The translations under genes were made by a program, and so were the position numbers. This document shows, piece by piece, positions 54,380 to 64,000 of a DNA stretch of 64,000 nucleotides. The stretch comes from Massariosphaeria phaeospora. Its lineage: Eukaryota; Ascomycota; Dothideomycetes; Pleosporales. The notes beneath the pieces were generated by a model. That model had not been told where the DNA came from, ran no database searches, and worked only from the letters and a program-made list of their open reading frames with translations. The first letter of the stretch is position 1, and each line of letters opens with the position of its first letter. Where the stretch lies: assembly GCA_011032825.1 (NCBI GenBank), contig JAADJZ010000005.1, positions 1,183,001 through 1,247,000 on the forward strand, given 5' to 3'.

Positions 54380-55808
54380 ATGGTGGGAACCATCTCCCTC
54401 CGAGGACTGTATGTCCTGTTGGCCTCGGTCTCGTTCTTTTCCGCCTTGTGTGCCGCAGACGCTGTCGGTGATCTCCAGACGAAAGGACGCGCTGCGATCG
54501 ATGCTCAGCTCGCAAAATCAGCAACGTGCAAGAAAGACAAACTTCAGGTGCGAAAGGAATGGTGAGGCTCCATGGTAGTTTCTTTTGGGACCGTTACTGA
54601 TGATGGTCCAGGGGTGACATCACTGCAGCAGACAAGAAAGCGTACATTGCTGCGGTCCTGTGTATGTCCACCTTCTAAGATACAGCGCATCAGTGGACTG
54701 ACGATCTACCAGGCATCACTCAGAAGCCTTCAAAGCTTCCTGCAGCTACTTATCCTGGTGCAAAAACTCGCTATGATGACTTCGTCGCGATCCACATCAA
54801 GAACTCCATGTCCATCCATGGCACCGTAAGTCGGATTCGTGCTCTGAAGATCTTTCCGTCACTAATATTGGTTAGGGAAACTTCTTGTCATGGCATCGGT
54901 ACTTCACGTATGCCTACGAACAAGCCTTGAAGACAGAGTGTGGTTATACCGGAACTCAACCAGTGAGTATGAGCCCACCGCAAGTGCGAGAACGGACAAT
55001 AACGACTCCCAGTACTGGGATTGGGGCAGATGGGCAGCGAGTCCTGAGACCTCGCCCATCTTCGACGGCAGCGACACTAGCATAAGCGGACAGGGTGCGA
55101 AAGTGACCCACAACAGCAACGGGTTGAAGCCTGCTGGACAAGGAGGTGGCTGCATATCGGGGCCTTTCAAGAACATGACGGTCAACCTTGGGTAAGACTC
55201 GATTACTTACTTTTGATACGAGCGATCTGACCAAACATTAGTCCTATGGCTGCTATGGGCGATACCACTCCCCCAAGGAACTCTCGAACCGACGGCATGG
55301 GCTACAATCCCCGTTGCATCAAGCGCGACCTGTCGAACTACCTCACGCAGCGCGACGCCACCACCGCCAAGATCGCCGCTCTCATCACCAGCTCCGCCAA
55401 CATCAACACCTTCCAGAACCAAATGCAGTCCGGCACCGGTGTCCACCCGGCCGGCCACTTCACAATCAGCGGCGACCCCGGCTCCGGTAAGTCCTCCTCT
55501 TAGTACCTGTAATCCCATCGTGGTTCTCACTTGCTAACTGAACTGCCACAGACTTCTACGTATCACCGGGCGACCCGGCCTTCTGGCTCCATCACAGCAT
55601 GATCGACCGCGTCTGGTCCATCTGGCAGACGCAAGACTTTGCCAACCGGCAGCAGGTCATCGCGGGAGGAACCAGTATGATGGGGTCGGGCAAGGCGACC
55701 CTGGAAGACGCGGTTGACTTGGAGGTTCTTAACGTCGATGGCAAGAAGTACAAGATCAAGGAGCTTGTCAGCACTGTTGATGGGCCGTTCTGCTATGTTT
55801 ACGAGTAA
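54380..55808 (+). CDS. Secreted tyrosinase (type 3 copper enzyme)
   Basis: Seven exons: 54380-54561, 54612-54661, 54713-54825, 54876-54962, 55013-55191, 55242-55486, 55552-55808; 370 aa. Tyrosinases hydroxylate phenols and oxidise diphenols to quinones, feeding melanin or phenol detoxification. A signal peptide is visible (hydrophobic core LYVLLASVSFFSALCA, residues about 10-25). Copper A ligands: His105, His113 and His122 (SIHGTGNFLSWHRYF). Copper B ligands: His272, His276 and His300 (VHPAGHFTI, then DPAFWLHHSMIDRVW). YWDWGRWAASPETSPIFDG and CISGPFKNMTVNLGPMA are standard family segments. The protein stops soon after the core domain and lacks the C-terminal lid of intracellular tyrosinases, so it is the short secreted form. 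It has many more introns than its neighbours. Confidence 0.93.
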
Positions 55809-56176
55809 ACGGAATGCGACGGTGGATGGAGAGACGTATGTAGGAGCCGATACCTCTAGTACAGCAACGATCTATAGTTTTCCTCCCGAATCCTTTGTCT
55901 TGCAAGTCTGGGAAAGCATGTGTGTGTGCCGATAAAAGTGTGAAAACATCCGCCCTCAAAGATACAGACGGCCCAAGGAAAACCCTCCGTTTGTGGCTGA
56001 CGAGCGTCGTGCAAACTCCTCGCCATCGCCGCAGCGGCGCAGCGCAGCCTTCCCCAAATTCGGGGTGAAGGTGACGCGAAATAAGCGAACCTGCTCTTTC
56101 AGGCAACTCTGAAAAGTCCGTCGATCCATGGGTTGCGGGCGCGTCGGCAATCGGTCACTGGACACCCCTATGCATC

Positions 56177-56359
56177 AATCCGTGCCCGATAACGTAAGCG
56201 AACAGCAGACTTACCAACACGTCAAACTCTATAACAGCAATAATACTAAGATCTAGAATTAAGATCTATAGCGTTCTGTAAGGAATATTTCTATAGAAGA
56301 GTATACTACTAAGATATTTCGTCTGCAAGCAGACATATTCTTAGTATCGGGCACTGATT
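56177..56359. mobile_element. Short MITE-like inverted-repeat element
   Basis: Left end AATCCGTGCCCGATAA (56177-56192) and right end GTATCGGGCACTGATT (56344-56359) are inverted copies with 14 of 16 matches. The 183-bp element is AT-rich inside and contains nested inverted repeats: CTAAGATATTTCGTCTGC against GCAGACATATTCTTAG (about 56310-56345), and AAGATCTAGAATTAAGATCT near 56250. No coding potential. Position: 370 bp beyond the tyrosinase stop. The layout suits a small non-autonomous DNA element or a hairpin-forming relic. Confidence 0.55.
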
Positions 56360-56449
56360 AAGGCAGGGTGGGGAAGTGCGGAAAGCACGGACCGCCGGAT
56401 CTACTATTAGCCGATCGGCCCGCCACTAGCGCCTGGCGCGCCCGCAGCT

Positions 56450-57000
56450 TTATCTGTCGCGTCGACCTCACTCACTTTCCTCTTCTTTACACAACTCACG
56501 CGCGAGCAGAGAGTAAGTATTATCCCACCTCCACCCCCGTCTACACCCAATGCATTGCAGCCTGTGTCTGCCAAACACAATGGGCCTTCTCCTCCCCCAA
56601 TCCAAGCTTTGCACTTTACTGCGCGCAAAACTGCCCCTCCGCAGCTTCGCAACGCAACGCAACGCTCCACAGTCCTCCTCCTTGCTAACCCACCCTCCAG
56701 ATCCCGATGACCGATAAACCACACTAGCTATTCAGCAGAGAACCGGTCTGAAAGCCCGCGTCCTCAATGTCGAATGCGAACAGAAATCGCAGGGAGTGCG
56801 TTACGCTCCCAAGCATAGCCACGACGCTCGCGTTGTCTCTGCTCTCGCAACCCCGCCGCCCGAATCCCAGGCAGCCAACCGCCCCCACCGCGCATTGAGG
56901 AAGAAGTAAAAGAGTTGAAGCGCCGCGTTCTTGCCTGCTTGCGGGCGAGGCGCGTGCCTGCTACTGACGACGAACCGTAGTTTTCAATCCGAGCGCCTTC
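56450..57000 (+). other. Possible transcribed locus with unresolved coding frame
   Basis: A strong donor (GAGA|GTAAGTATT, about 56516) and a strong acceptor (TTGCTAACCCACCCTCCAG, ending at 56700) define a plausible 5' intron. Downstream, three frames are open for 40-60 codons in turn: one reads GLKARVLNVECEQKSQGVRY then APKHSHDARVVSALATPPP, another starts at ATG 56767 (MSNANRNRRECVTLPSIATT), and a third ends with the helix-like RIEEEVKELKRRVLACLRAR before a stop near 56980. Inside the presumed intron a frame MGLLLPQSKLCTLLRAKLPL looks like a mitochondrial presequence. I cannot decide which, if any, is translated. Confidence 0.3.
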
Positions 57001-57556
57001 GCACAGCTCCATGGCTCCGTTTCGCTTGTCTCCGGACGGCGGGGTCGCGGATGCCTGTGCGATGTTAGTGTGGGGGTGTCTGGTTGTTGTCGTTGGTTGC
57101 CACAGTGGTTGTTTGGATGGCTTGTGGGTGGGTGGTGCAAATACTGCGGCTTTGCAGAAAGCCAAGGGGTCCAATGACGATGTCCTGCTCTACGGAGTGG
57201 GACATAAAAGCCAAAGTTGAATTCGGGCGACCCGACGCGCTGGCTTTGCTGGTGCGCTGTGTGTCGTTCATGAGAACAAAAAAAGAGAGCTGATCTGAGG
57301 ACCATAACAAATAAAAAACTTTTTCTGCAACTACCTTTCAACATGCAATCTTCGTGCTTTGAGTGATATCGTGAGTGATGTATTTGGTAGTAGGAGAATA
57401 TTGTGACAGTGAGACTAAGAAAAAAACGCTATGAATGACCTCATCGATGGCCGGCTTCATCACCCAACTCAACCACCCCCGTACATACAAAAGCCTCAGC
57501 CAACCCCTTCGTTCTCGCTCTTCGTTCCAATCGTACGCCATGCCCTTTGGTCCTCT

Positions 57557-58760
57557 CTAAAACCTATCCCGCTGCCTGGTCCTGTAGATGGTGTTGCCCA
57601 CCCACGCGCCCGTAAGCGCAAGACCGAACAGCACAAACTTCATGAAGAACCACGTCCAGCTGCCCCCACCACTGCTCTCCGTCTTCGGCAGCTTATCGCT
57701 GCTGCTACTGCTAGTAGTCGAGCCCTTTCCGCTGTTGGCCGCGGCGGCATTGTTCGAGCCCGTGTTGTGCTTGTAGAGGTTCTGCGTCTTGACGGAGATG
57801 ATGTCGAAGTTGTCGGACAGCTCGCCCGTCTCGGCGGAGAAGCCGAGGTAGGCGACGGGCGGGACTTTGAAGCCCGGCACGTCGAAGCACTCGGTCCATT
57901 CGTCGTCGGCTTTGTACTGCAGCTCGAGCTTGAGCGACTGCTCTTGGAAGTACGTGAAGCGGGCTTTGGTGGGGACCTGCGAGTTGCGGATTCCGCGAGC
58001 CTGTGTCCGCGTTAGCAAGACCGTCTACTGCACCTGGAAAGACAAGCGTACGGAGCAGCCCGCCACCTCGTTCGCCTTGCCGTCGTTGTCCTTGTCGTAG
58101 GGCGTCTTGCCGTCGCCGTTCATAGCCACGATGTAGGGGAAGACAGTGCCGGGCCGGTTGTTCTTGTACGTATCGAAGAAGACGCCGAGGCCCTCGAAGT
58201 TGTCGACTGATCCGAAGACCGGGCCCGACTGGGATCGCTGTTTGGTAAGCCACATGGCGAAGCCATCGCCGAAGAGATTCCCCTGGCCGTGGATCTTAAA
58301 CTCGACCGTGACCTAGCCGCGTGAGCTTCTGCACTGATTGACTGCAAGGGATAGCGCGCACCTCCCAATTTGTGGCCGTTAAAGGCACCCGTGAGAAGAG
58401 CCAGCCATCGCGCGAAGCCTTGTCTGAGGCGAGTCGGATGTACTGGTCCGTCCGAACGATGCAGTCTCCGCCGAAGTCCCACCAGCGGCTCTGCATGTCC
58501 GAGTCGAGATATGGCTACACCGTGTTAGATGTATGCGGGCTTGTGGGTATAGCACTATGCGATCGCATCGGCGGGTTCACTCACGGGTTCGAGGCTATGC
58601 GTGCGCAGCTGGCCTCTGTTAGCTATGCCCGAAGCTCATGGGAATCTAGACAGCGCACCGAAATGGCCTTGATATCCGGATGCTCCTCCAGACCCAGGCC
58701 CCTGGCTCCGGTCCAGCTCCCCGCCAGCAGGCACAGGCTCGTCCATGTGCGGCCGACCAT
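57557..58760 (-). CDS. L-type lectin cargo receptor (ERGIC-53/VIP36/Emp47-like)
   Basis: Exons 58760-58659, 58608-58585 (24 nt), 58514-58362, 58312-58052 and 58000-57557 give 327 aa. These type I membrane lectins carry glycoproteins between ER and Golgi in COPII/COPI vesicles. Signal peptide: MVGRTWTSLCLLAGSWTGAR. The lectin domain shows LRTHSLEPPYLDSDMQSRWW, DFGGDCIVRTDQYIRLASDK, IHGQGNLFGDGFAMWLTKQR, the Ca/sugar-site region GPVFGSVDNFEGLGVFFDTY and NNRPGTVFPYIVAMNGDG, and GCSARGIRNSQVPTKARFTY. After a Ser-rich stalk comes a membrane helix (TWFFMKFVLFGLALTGAWVG) and a short basic tail RTRQRDRF; the terminal Phe fits a COPII export signal. The 24-nt exon is needed to join LEEHPDIKAIS to PYLDSD in frame. 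Confidence 0.93.
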
Positions 58761-59195
58761 AATGGTAGCACAGCGCCTCTACAGCAGTCGGCGGTACTAG
58801 TAATATGGCCGCGGAACTTGTGCGAAAGGGCGAAAGAATGGGGCACGCAGGCGGGGCTTCTGCGATTGGAGAAAAGGCGGAGGAGGCGCCACGGGCGGGC
58901 AGGGAGAGTAAAACTACGAGCAAAGAAGAATGGGGTGGGCGGGCGACATCAACGTGCTGCTGGTTCGCCGTGCTGCCGTGGGATGGACCGGGCGTGCGAA
59001 GTTGTGGTTCGTGGCCTTTCCGCGCTTCAGACGCTGGTGCGCCCCGACGCCGACCGGGGGCCAGCGGTCCAGCACGCGGCATGCCCGAGAAAGCGCCGCC
59101 TTGACGTCGACATCGCTTGCCCAGCTAAAGAAATCCAACATTCTACAGCTATCTTCCGTACCACCTGCCCGTCAATTCACACCACCACCACCACC

Positions 59196-59602
59196 ATGGA
59201 CTCCCTAGGCGCCGCGGGCATGTCCGCCTACCCCAACGACCCAAAGAAGCAGCTCATGCGCCAGGTCCAGCAGGAAGCCGGCATGCAGAACGCGCGCCTG
59301 CTCGTCGAGGTGTGTATTCTCCGCGCCCGACCCAGGCCTCTCGCTGGGCATCACAGTATAGTAGGGGGGCGGGCCATTGGGAGCAAACCGCTGACAGCCC
59401 GCGGCAGAAACTCAACGAACACTGCTTCGAGCGCTGCGTGCCGAAGCCGGGAACCTCGCTCTCCAAAGGCGAGGAAGGCTGCTACACGGCCTGCATGGAA
59501 AAGTACATGGCGGCCTGGAATACCGTCTCTAAAACATACGTCGCGCGGATACAGCAGGAGACGCAGCAGGCGCAGCAGGGGGGACTGAGAAACTCGTTTT
59601 GA
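59196..59602 (+). CDS. TIM13: Mitochondrial import chaperone TIM13
   Basis: Exons 59196-59309 and 59408-59602 (98-bp intron) give 102 aa. Tim13 with Tim8 forms the hexameric small-Tim chaperone of the intermembrane space that escorts hydrophobic precursors such as Tim23. The twin CX3C motif is complete: CFERC and, after 15 residues, CYTAC. KLNEHCFERCVPKPGTSLSK and KYMAAWNTVSKTYVARIQQE match Tim13 better than Tim8, Tim9 or Tim10. The N-terminal helix DPKKQLMRQVQQEAGMQNAR fits the family. Import would use the Mia40 disulphide relay, so no presequence is expected. The gene diverges from the lectin gene across 435 bp. Confidence 0.94.
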
Positions 59603-59969
59603 GGCGCTACTATTTACTCCACACCCCACGGATAATCGAGCACAGCGAATTCTTGCAAAAAAGAAACGCCATGGGACGCTCGATCTCCTGTCCCACCTTG
59701 GATCCCACTGTCCCAAATTCCATTCTATGCCGTATATCGTCGTTAGGGAACCACCGCATACAAACATAGCACTGGGAGTAACGCGTGCTACAAATGATTC
59801 GTTGGCTGCCATTATAGAGGGAAATGTATGATATTGTACGGCAAAAATGTATAGGTCAACTCCAACTCCAGATTGTTCGAAGTTTTTGGTCGATGTGGGA
59901 ACTTCACCATATGCATTTGCTAACATGCTGGACTATATATGAAGCACGTGGGAAGTATCAGGACAAAAC

Positions 59970-60959
59970 TTATTGTTTCTTTCCGCCGTTCTTCTGTCTC
60001 TCCTTGAACTCGCGGACGATCAAGGAGCAGGTGAATTCATCACATAGCCTCTTTTTCCGTGCAGGCTCTAGCTTTGTTGCGAACTGCAGTCCGCTAGCTC
60101 TTTCCACGACCTCTACGGGTACCTCGAAATCTTGCAAGGGCTTGGTGCTCGCAATGACGGCATTGGGGAGAACGAACGCGCCTACTGCCACCTTTCCACC
60201 GCGGTGTCCGTCCTCTGCAAAGATGACCTTGAAGAAATGGGTTGGAACTGCGACGTTCGGGGGTTGTCCAATAACCTCATAACTGACCCTCCATTTCCCG
60301 TCTGGCTCGCGCTTAGGGAGGTATAAGGGTCCAGTGACCACTCGAACGGAAGGGTATTTATGGGTCAATCGGCGACAGAAGTCTTCGAAATGCGCCCAGT
60401 AATCCCGGTTGAACCCATCGCCGACTTGCGGGCACATGTTGCTCAGCGAAAAAGTGTCATCCATAGCTTCTTGGCTCCACTTCGCGTCTGCCGCTGGCAC
60501 CTGATGGCCGCGATCGTACCCAGAGCGGAAATAGTCCTTCAGCTTTGCGCGAAACATCTCGGGGATCGACACATCTTCCACAAACACACTATGTTTCCGG
60601 TCCGCTCTGTTGTCTGCGAGAGATTCGGGCGTGATGTGCTCGGCAACCCATGCTGGGTTTCGTGTGCGGCGATCGTACGAAGATGTCAACGACGCTGCGG
60701 GTCGGAGATCTGCGACTGGACCTGGGAAGCCATATTGGAAAAGGCCGTTCGGGTCGACTGGTGGTGATCGCGCTGCGACTGCAGGAGAGGGAATCGGCGA
60801 TATGGGAGCGGGTCGCGGAGGTCCGGTGGCCGTGGCTGTAGCAGTGGTGGTAATAGATGGAGGCGTCTGTTTCTTTGAGGAAAAGAAGGCGGCCGTTGCT
60901 GCAGCACCCGTAGCTGCGCCAGCCGCAGCAGCGACAACTGCAAAAGTGACCTTCGACAT
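59970..60959 (-). CDS. NUC1: Mitochondrial DNA/RNA non-specific endonuclease NUC1 (EndoG family)
   Basis: Single exon, 329 aa, the same length as yeast Nuc1. It degrades mitochondrial and nuclear DNA and RNA in recombination, recycling and cell death. N-terminal residues about 4-30 form an Ala-rich hydrophobic segment followed by Lys, a mitochondrial anchor. A Pro-rich linker (about 32-68) leads to NGLFQYGFPGPVADLRPAAS, the catalytic motif SGYDRGHQVPAADAKWS with His152, DTFSLSNMCPQVGDGFNRDY with the metal-binding Asn, then WRVSYEVIGQPPNVAVPTHF and a C-terminal Lys-rich end. All EndoG landmarks are intact. The ATG at 60959 is used because the upstream frame has no ATG-started family sequence. 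Confidence 0.96.
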   Translation of the reverse strand: MSKVTFAVVAAAAGAATGAAATAAFFSSKKQTPPSITTTATATATGPPRPAPISPIPSPAVAARSPPVDPNGLFQYGFPGPVADLRPAASLTSSYDRRTRNPAWVAEHITPESLADNRADRKHSVFVEDVSIPEMFRAKLKDYFRSGYDRGHQVPAADAKWSQEAMDDTFSLSNMCPQVGDGFNRDYWAHFEDFCRRLTHKYPSVRVVTGPLYLPKREPDGKWRVSYEVIGQPPNVAVPTHFFKVIFAEDGHRGGKVAVGAFVLPNAVIASTKPLQDFEVPVEVVERASGLQFATKLEPARKKRLCDEFTCSLIVREFKERQKNGGKKQ

Positions 60960-61382
60960 GGTGTAAACTTGGGCGAGGCTTTGGGGAAAGATGCCGCGCG
61001 GGGAAGATGTAGGGAAGCGGAGTATATATGGCACTCAAGGGTGGCTCAGCATTCCCACGAGATCAACTGCATGAAACTGCGCGTGAGGGATGTCTCAGAC
61101 GCGTCGAGTCGTGCTCGTATGGTTCGTTGGCGGCTATCGAGGTCGAGGTCATCTGAATTTCGCTGCAAGTAGAGCGCTTAGTAAGGCGGCTTCGGCGCTT
61201 AGCCGCTTCAATGCTAGAGCGCTTCCTCTTCGCGGACTTGCCAAAAGTTCGACCGGGCGATCATCGTCACCATCACTACGGTTCCAATAATAAGGAGCCC
61301 CATCTTGATAGGGCTTCTAGACGGCTGAAAGGGAACCTTGAATAATTACTACCCAACGCATTTGGCTCAATATCCCGTCGTC
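60960..61382. promoter_or_regulatory. Divergent promoter region NUC1 / TCD1-2-like gene
   Basis: 423 bp between the two start codons, including a TATATAT box near 61022 on the NUC1 side. No ORF of note. Confidence 0.5.
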
Positions 61383-63072
61383 ATGCCCGATCTGTCCTCC
61401 TTGGTATCTCGAGCCACAGCGTCACACAAGGCCCAGCTGGTTACCACCGCAGTTGTCTCCGGCGTGGTTGTAGGAGGCGCAATACTGGGACTTCAAAAGG
61501 TAAGACGCACTTATAGAGTTGCCGACCTTAAGGCGTCAATACCAGACCTTAGCGAAGAACATCACGCGACAAGAGTGAGTAGAGCTTTGGACCCCCTCGC
61601 AGCCGATCGCGGTTGAAACCAAAATCACAAAGCGGTTATCGCAGTATTTTCTATTGGCAACTTGAACTATTCAGCAGGCTGACAGCTGCAGTTGACAGAA
61701 TTCGGGGCTGCTAGTATCTTCAGTTCAAACAACGAAGATGAACGAAATATGGCACTTGCTGCAAGGGCAAGGAAGGGTGACTACGACGACGGTAAACTAT
61801 CCGAAACTCATGTACACTCAAGTTAATAACTGACTAACACTATTTACAGATCTCATCCTAGAACAGCTTGCAAGAAACCGAGTCTTTCTCAAGGATGATG
61901 GCTTAGAAAGGCTCCGCTCGGCGTTCATCATCATTGTCGGATGCGGCGGCGTAGGTTCCCATGCCGCCGCTGCCCTCGCCCGTTCAGGAGTGTCGAATCT
62001 TCGGCTCATCGACTTCGACCAGGTCACCTTATCCTCGCTCAACCGGCATGCCGTAGCAACTTTAGCAGATGTGGGGACTCCCAAAGTCCACTGCATCCGG
62101 CGACGACTAGAGCAAGTCACTCCCTGGACGCATTTTGACTGCCGAAACGAACTCTTCGGCGAAGATAACGCAGACGCACAGCTCGCGCCCATGGACGGCC
62201 AAGCACCAGATTTCGTCATCGATGCCATTGACAATATCGACAGCAAGGTGGCATTGCTGTACTATTGCTACAAGCACAAACTTAGAGTCATATCGTCCAT
62301 GGGCGCAGGCTGCAAATCCGACCCGACCAAACTCTTCATCGGCGACATCTCCACCAGCACTGACGACCCCCTCTCCAAAGCGACCCGCCGACGACTCCGC
62401 GCCCTCGGCGTCAAACACGGCATCCCCGTAGTCTTCTCCACGGAGAAACCCGGCCCCGGCAAAGCCGAGCTGATGCCCCTCCCCGCCGAGGAGTTCGCAA
62501 AAGGCAGCGTAAGCGACCTGAGCGTGCTCCCCGACTTCCGCGTGCGAATCCTGCCCGTGCTCGGCACCATGCCCGCCATCTTCGGGCTCGCTGTCGCCAA
62601 CCACGTCATCCTCAACACGGCCGGCTACCCGCACGAGTACCTGCCGGCCAAGTCGCGCGACAAGATGTACGACGGCATCCTCGGCGCGCTGCAAGGCGCC
62701 GAAGAGCGCCTCGCCCGCGCAAAAGGCTACCAGTCGCAAGGCCTGAAGATCCCCATCACGCAGGACGACGTGGGCTACCTCATCGAGGAGGTGTACCACG
62801 GCCGCAGCATCATCAGCGGCCTGTCGACGCGGCTGTGCCTGATCCGATGGAACAAGCCCGTCGACAACTTCGTCGACAAGCACACGCCCGGCCAGAAGAA
62901 CTCGCTGCTGGAGATGAAGGATCTGGTGTGCGTGACGAAAGAGGAGGCGGTGAAGCACGAGAAAAAAGTGCTGATAGGAGGGAAGAAGCTGGAGGATGTG
63001 TATGATGCGAAGGTGTTGCTTGCGGTGGAGACGCGGATGAGGGAGGAGGAGCGGTTTGAGCGGTTTCGGTAG
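61383..63072 (+). CDS. tRNA threonylcarbamoyladenosine dehydratase (TCD1/TCD2, TcdA-like)
   Basis: Exons 61383-61574, 61692-61791 and 61850-63072 give 504 aa. The E1-like enzyme uses ATP to cyclise t6A37 in ANN-decoding tRNAs to ct6A; yeast Tcd1/Tcd2 sit on the mitochondrial outer membrane. The first exon carries a membrane helix (VTTAVVSGVVVGGAILGLQK). The adenylation core reads FIIIVGCGGVGSHAAAALAR (Gly-rich loop, residues 128-133), LRLIDFDQVTLSSLNRHAVA, DFVIDAIDNIDSKVALLYYC and ISSMGAGCKSDPTKLFIGDI with the conserved Cys. The C-terminal part holds RLCLIRWNKPVDNFV. Splicing joins YDD to LILEQLARNRVF, as in the family. A fungal-type insertion of the lid (about 360-420) is charged. Confidence 0.94.
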
Positions 63073-63889
63073 ATGCGTGTCCCAATTTCGGACTGTGCAA
63101 AATCTCTTCCCTCCGATATTTTAGTTAGTCCAAGCAAGTGGCTCTTATCAAACAATACGAATTATGTAGTCTCGGTGCACAACGGCGTATCTGCATGTCC
63201 CAAAAGGCTGTGTCTACGCTACATAGTCTACGAGGTTACTCCGCAGACGCAGAGCAGCCTTGTCTCCTCCCCCCTGCCTGCGTAATAAATAGAAGATTGC
63301 TTCTACGGCCACGTTCTCCTTGTACGCCCACGTTCGCCGACAGCAAGGTTACAATGCGTAGATCTCCGAGTTGACAATACTAAAGCAATCAAACGCCATC
63401 ACCAGCTACAGATAGTTAGCCGGAGGGGAACAAGCCAAGGTTACCAAGTACGTAGCATTAGCATGGACAGCAAATGCAAGGGATTAAGGATGCAGACAAA
63501 GCTGAGGGAGACGCGGTGGTGGGCAGAGAGGAAACGGGGCTTCCGCTGTTTGGATTGGAACAGCACACATTGTCTGTGTGATTGTTTCGTTGGGAAGACA
63601 TCATGCTACATGCGCTACGTACGCTACAAACAACAAACACATGCAAACGTGCCCGTAAATTCCTTCGACAATGCACTCCCAGATGCCGCAGCACCGCTAG
63701 CCATGCCCCAAAGCACACTTCAGCATACCATCCATCTATCTATCTCGCCATAAAATCCCCACCCTCCCTCCAGTCACTACCCCCTTATCCCCAACCGATC
63801 TCGTCGCATGCCCAACCCAATCTACTGTCTGTCTACTGTGGTTTTTGTCGTGCGTGGTCAGTCAGTCAGTCAGTCAGTCAGTCAGTCAG
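63073..63889. other. Convergent intergenic region
   Basis: About 800 bp with the 3' ends of two genes. No further gene recognised; ends with a (GTCA)n tract. Confidence 0.5.
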
Positions 63890-63892
63890 TCA
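63857..63892. repeat. (GTCA)9 microsatellite overlapping a stop codon
   Basis: Nine perfect GTCA units. On the minus strand the repeat reads TGAC..., and its first TGA (63892-63890) is the stop codon of the gene at the window's right edge. Confidence 0.95.
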
Positions 63893-64000
63893 GTCGTCTT
63901 TCTTGAGGTAATTGACCAGATCGACCATTTCGGCTTGCGACATGGCGGAGCTCATGGCTGCGTAGGCTTCGTAGAGGATCCAGAGCGGGAAGACGACCCA
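63890..64000 (-). CDS. C-terminal end of an unidentified gene (window edge)
   Basis: The last 36 codons of a minus-strand frame open to the window edge: WVVFPLWILYEAYAAMSSAM, then SQAEMVDLVNYLKKDD and TGA. The hydrophobic start PLWILYEAYAA may be the end of a membrane helix, followed by an amphipathic helix. The composition is protein-like and the stop is followed at once by non-coding repeat, so a real gene is likely. The family cannot be named from this piece. Confidence 0.6.
   Translation of the reverse strand, partial: WVVFPLWILYEAYAAMSSAMSQAEMVDLVNYLKKDD

Overview
The window is nuclear DNA of a filamentous ascomycete (Pezizomycotina). Genes are dense on both strands. Introns are short (about 45-90 bp) with GT..AG ends and CTAAC-type branch points, and first exons are often tiny. 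The gene set fits this group: FHIP/RAI16, PEX8, fungal-type HAT1, NUC1, TCD1/2-like and Pik1. Protein flavour suggests Dothideomycetes, but I cannot prove that from the sequence alone. I saw no tRNA, rRNA, CRISPR array, provirus or intact transposon.

Left part (1-25.8 kb), mostly conserved housekeeping genes: 3' part of a GH47 alpha-mannosidase (-), Mediator subunit 20-like (+), ZIP transporter (-), HAT1 histone acetyltransferase (+), ADE8 GAR transformylase (+), a small GRF-type zinc-ribbon gene (+), TMEM170-like membrane protein (-), PEX8-like peroxin ending in SKL (+), a 2-Cys peroxiredoxin with a long disordered tail (+), RING protein (-), Nudix protein (+) followed by a gene remnant, GH105-like hydrolase (+), DUF4336 protein (-), exosome subunit RRP45 (-), splicing factor CWC15 (+).

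Middle part (26.5-51.4 kb): dehydrin-like stress protein (+), 544-aa membrane-anchored protein of unknown function (+), RMD1/DUF155 protein (+), PI 4-kinase PIK1 (+), a MITE-like element, AMID/FSP1-type FAD oxidoreductase (+), a 3.1-kb gene-free stretch, a secreted jacalin/aerolysin-type protein (-), FHIP dynein-adaptor subunit (+), 206-aa unknown protein (+), then the divergent ribosome-biogenesis pair NIP7 (-) and NOC3 (+) sharing a 229-bp promoter.

Right part (51.4-64 kb): a 3-kb degenerate stretch with remains of a cell-surface membrane protein, a secreted tyrosinase (+), a second MITE-like element, an L-type lectin cargo receptor (-), TIM13 (+), NUC1 (-), a TCD1/2-like tRNA t6A dehydratase (+), and the last 36 codons of a minus-strand gene whose stop codon lies inside a (GTCA)9 microsatellite.

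No operon-like logic links most neighbours. The clearest functional pairing is NIP7/NOC3 (both 60S biogenesis). TIM13, NUC1 and the TCD-like gene are three adjacent genes whose products belong to mitochondria. The most unusual items are the peroxiredoxin fusion, two GC-AG introns, two short inverted-repeat elements, the aerolysin-type protein and several micro-exons. Exon coordinates were worked out by hand from splice signals and reading frame, without transcript data.
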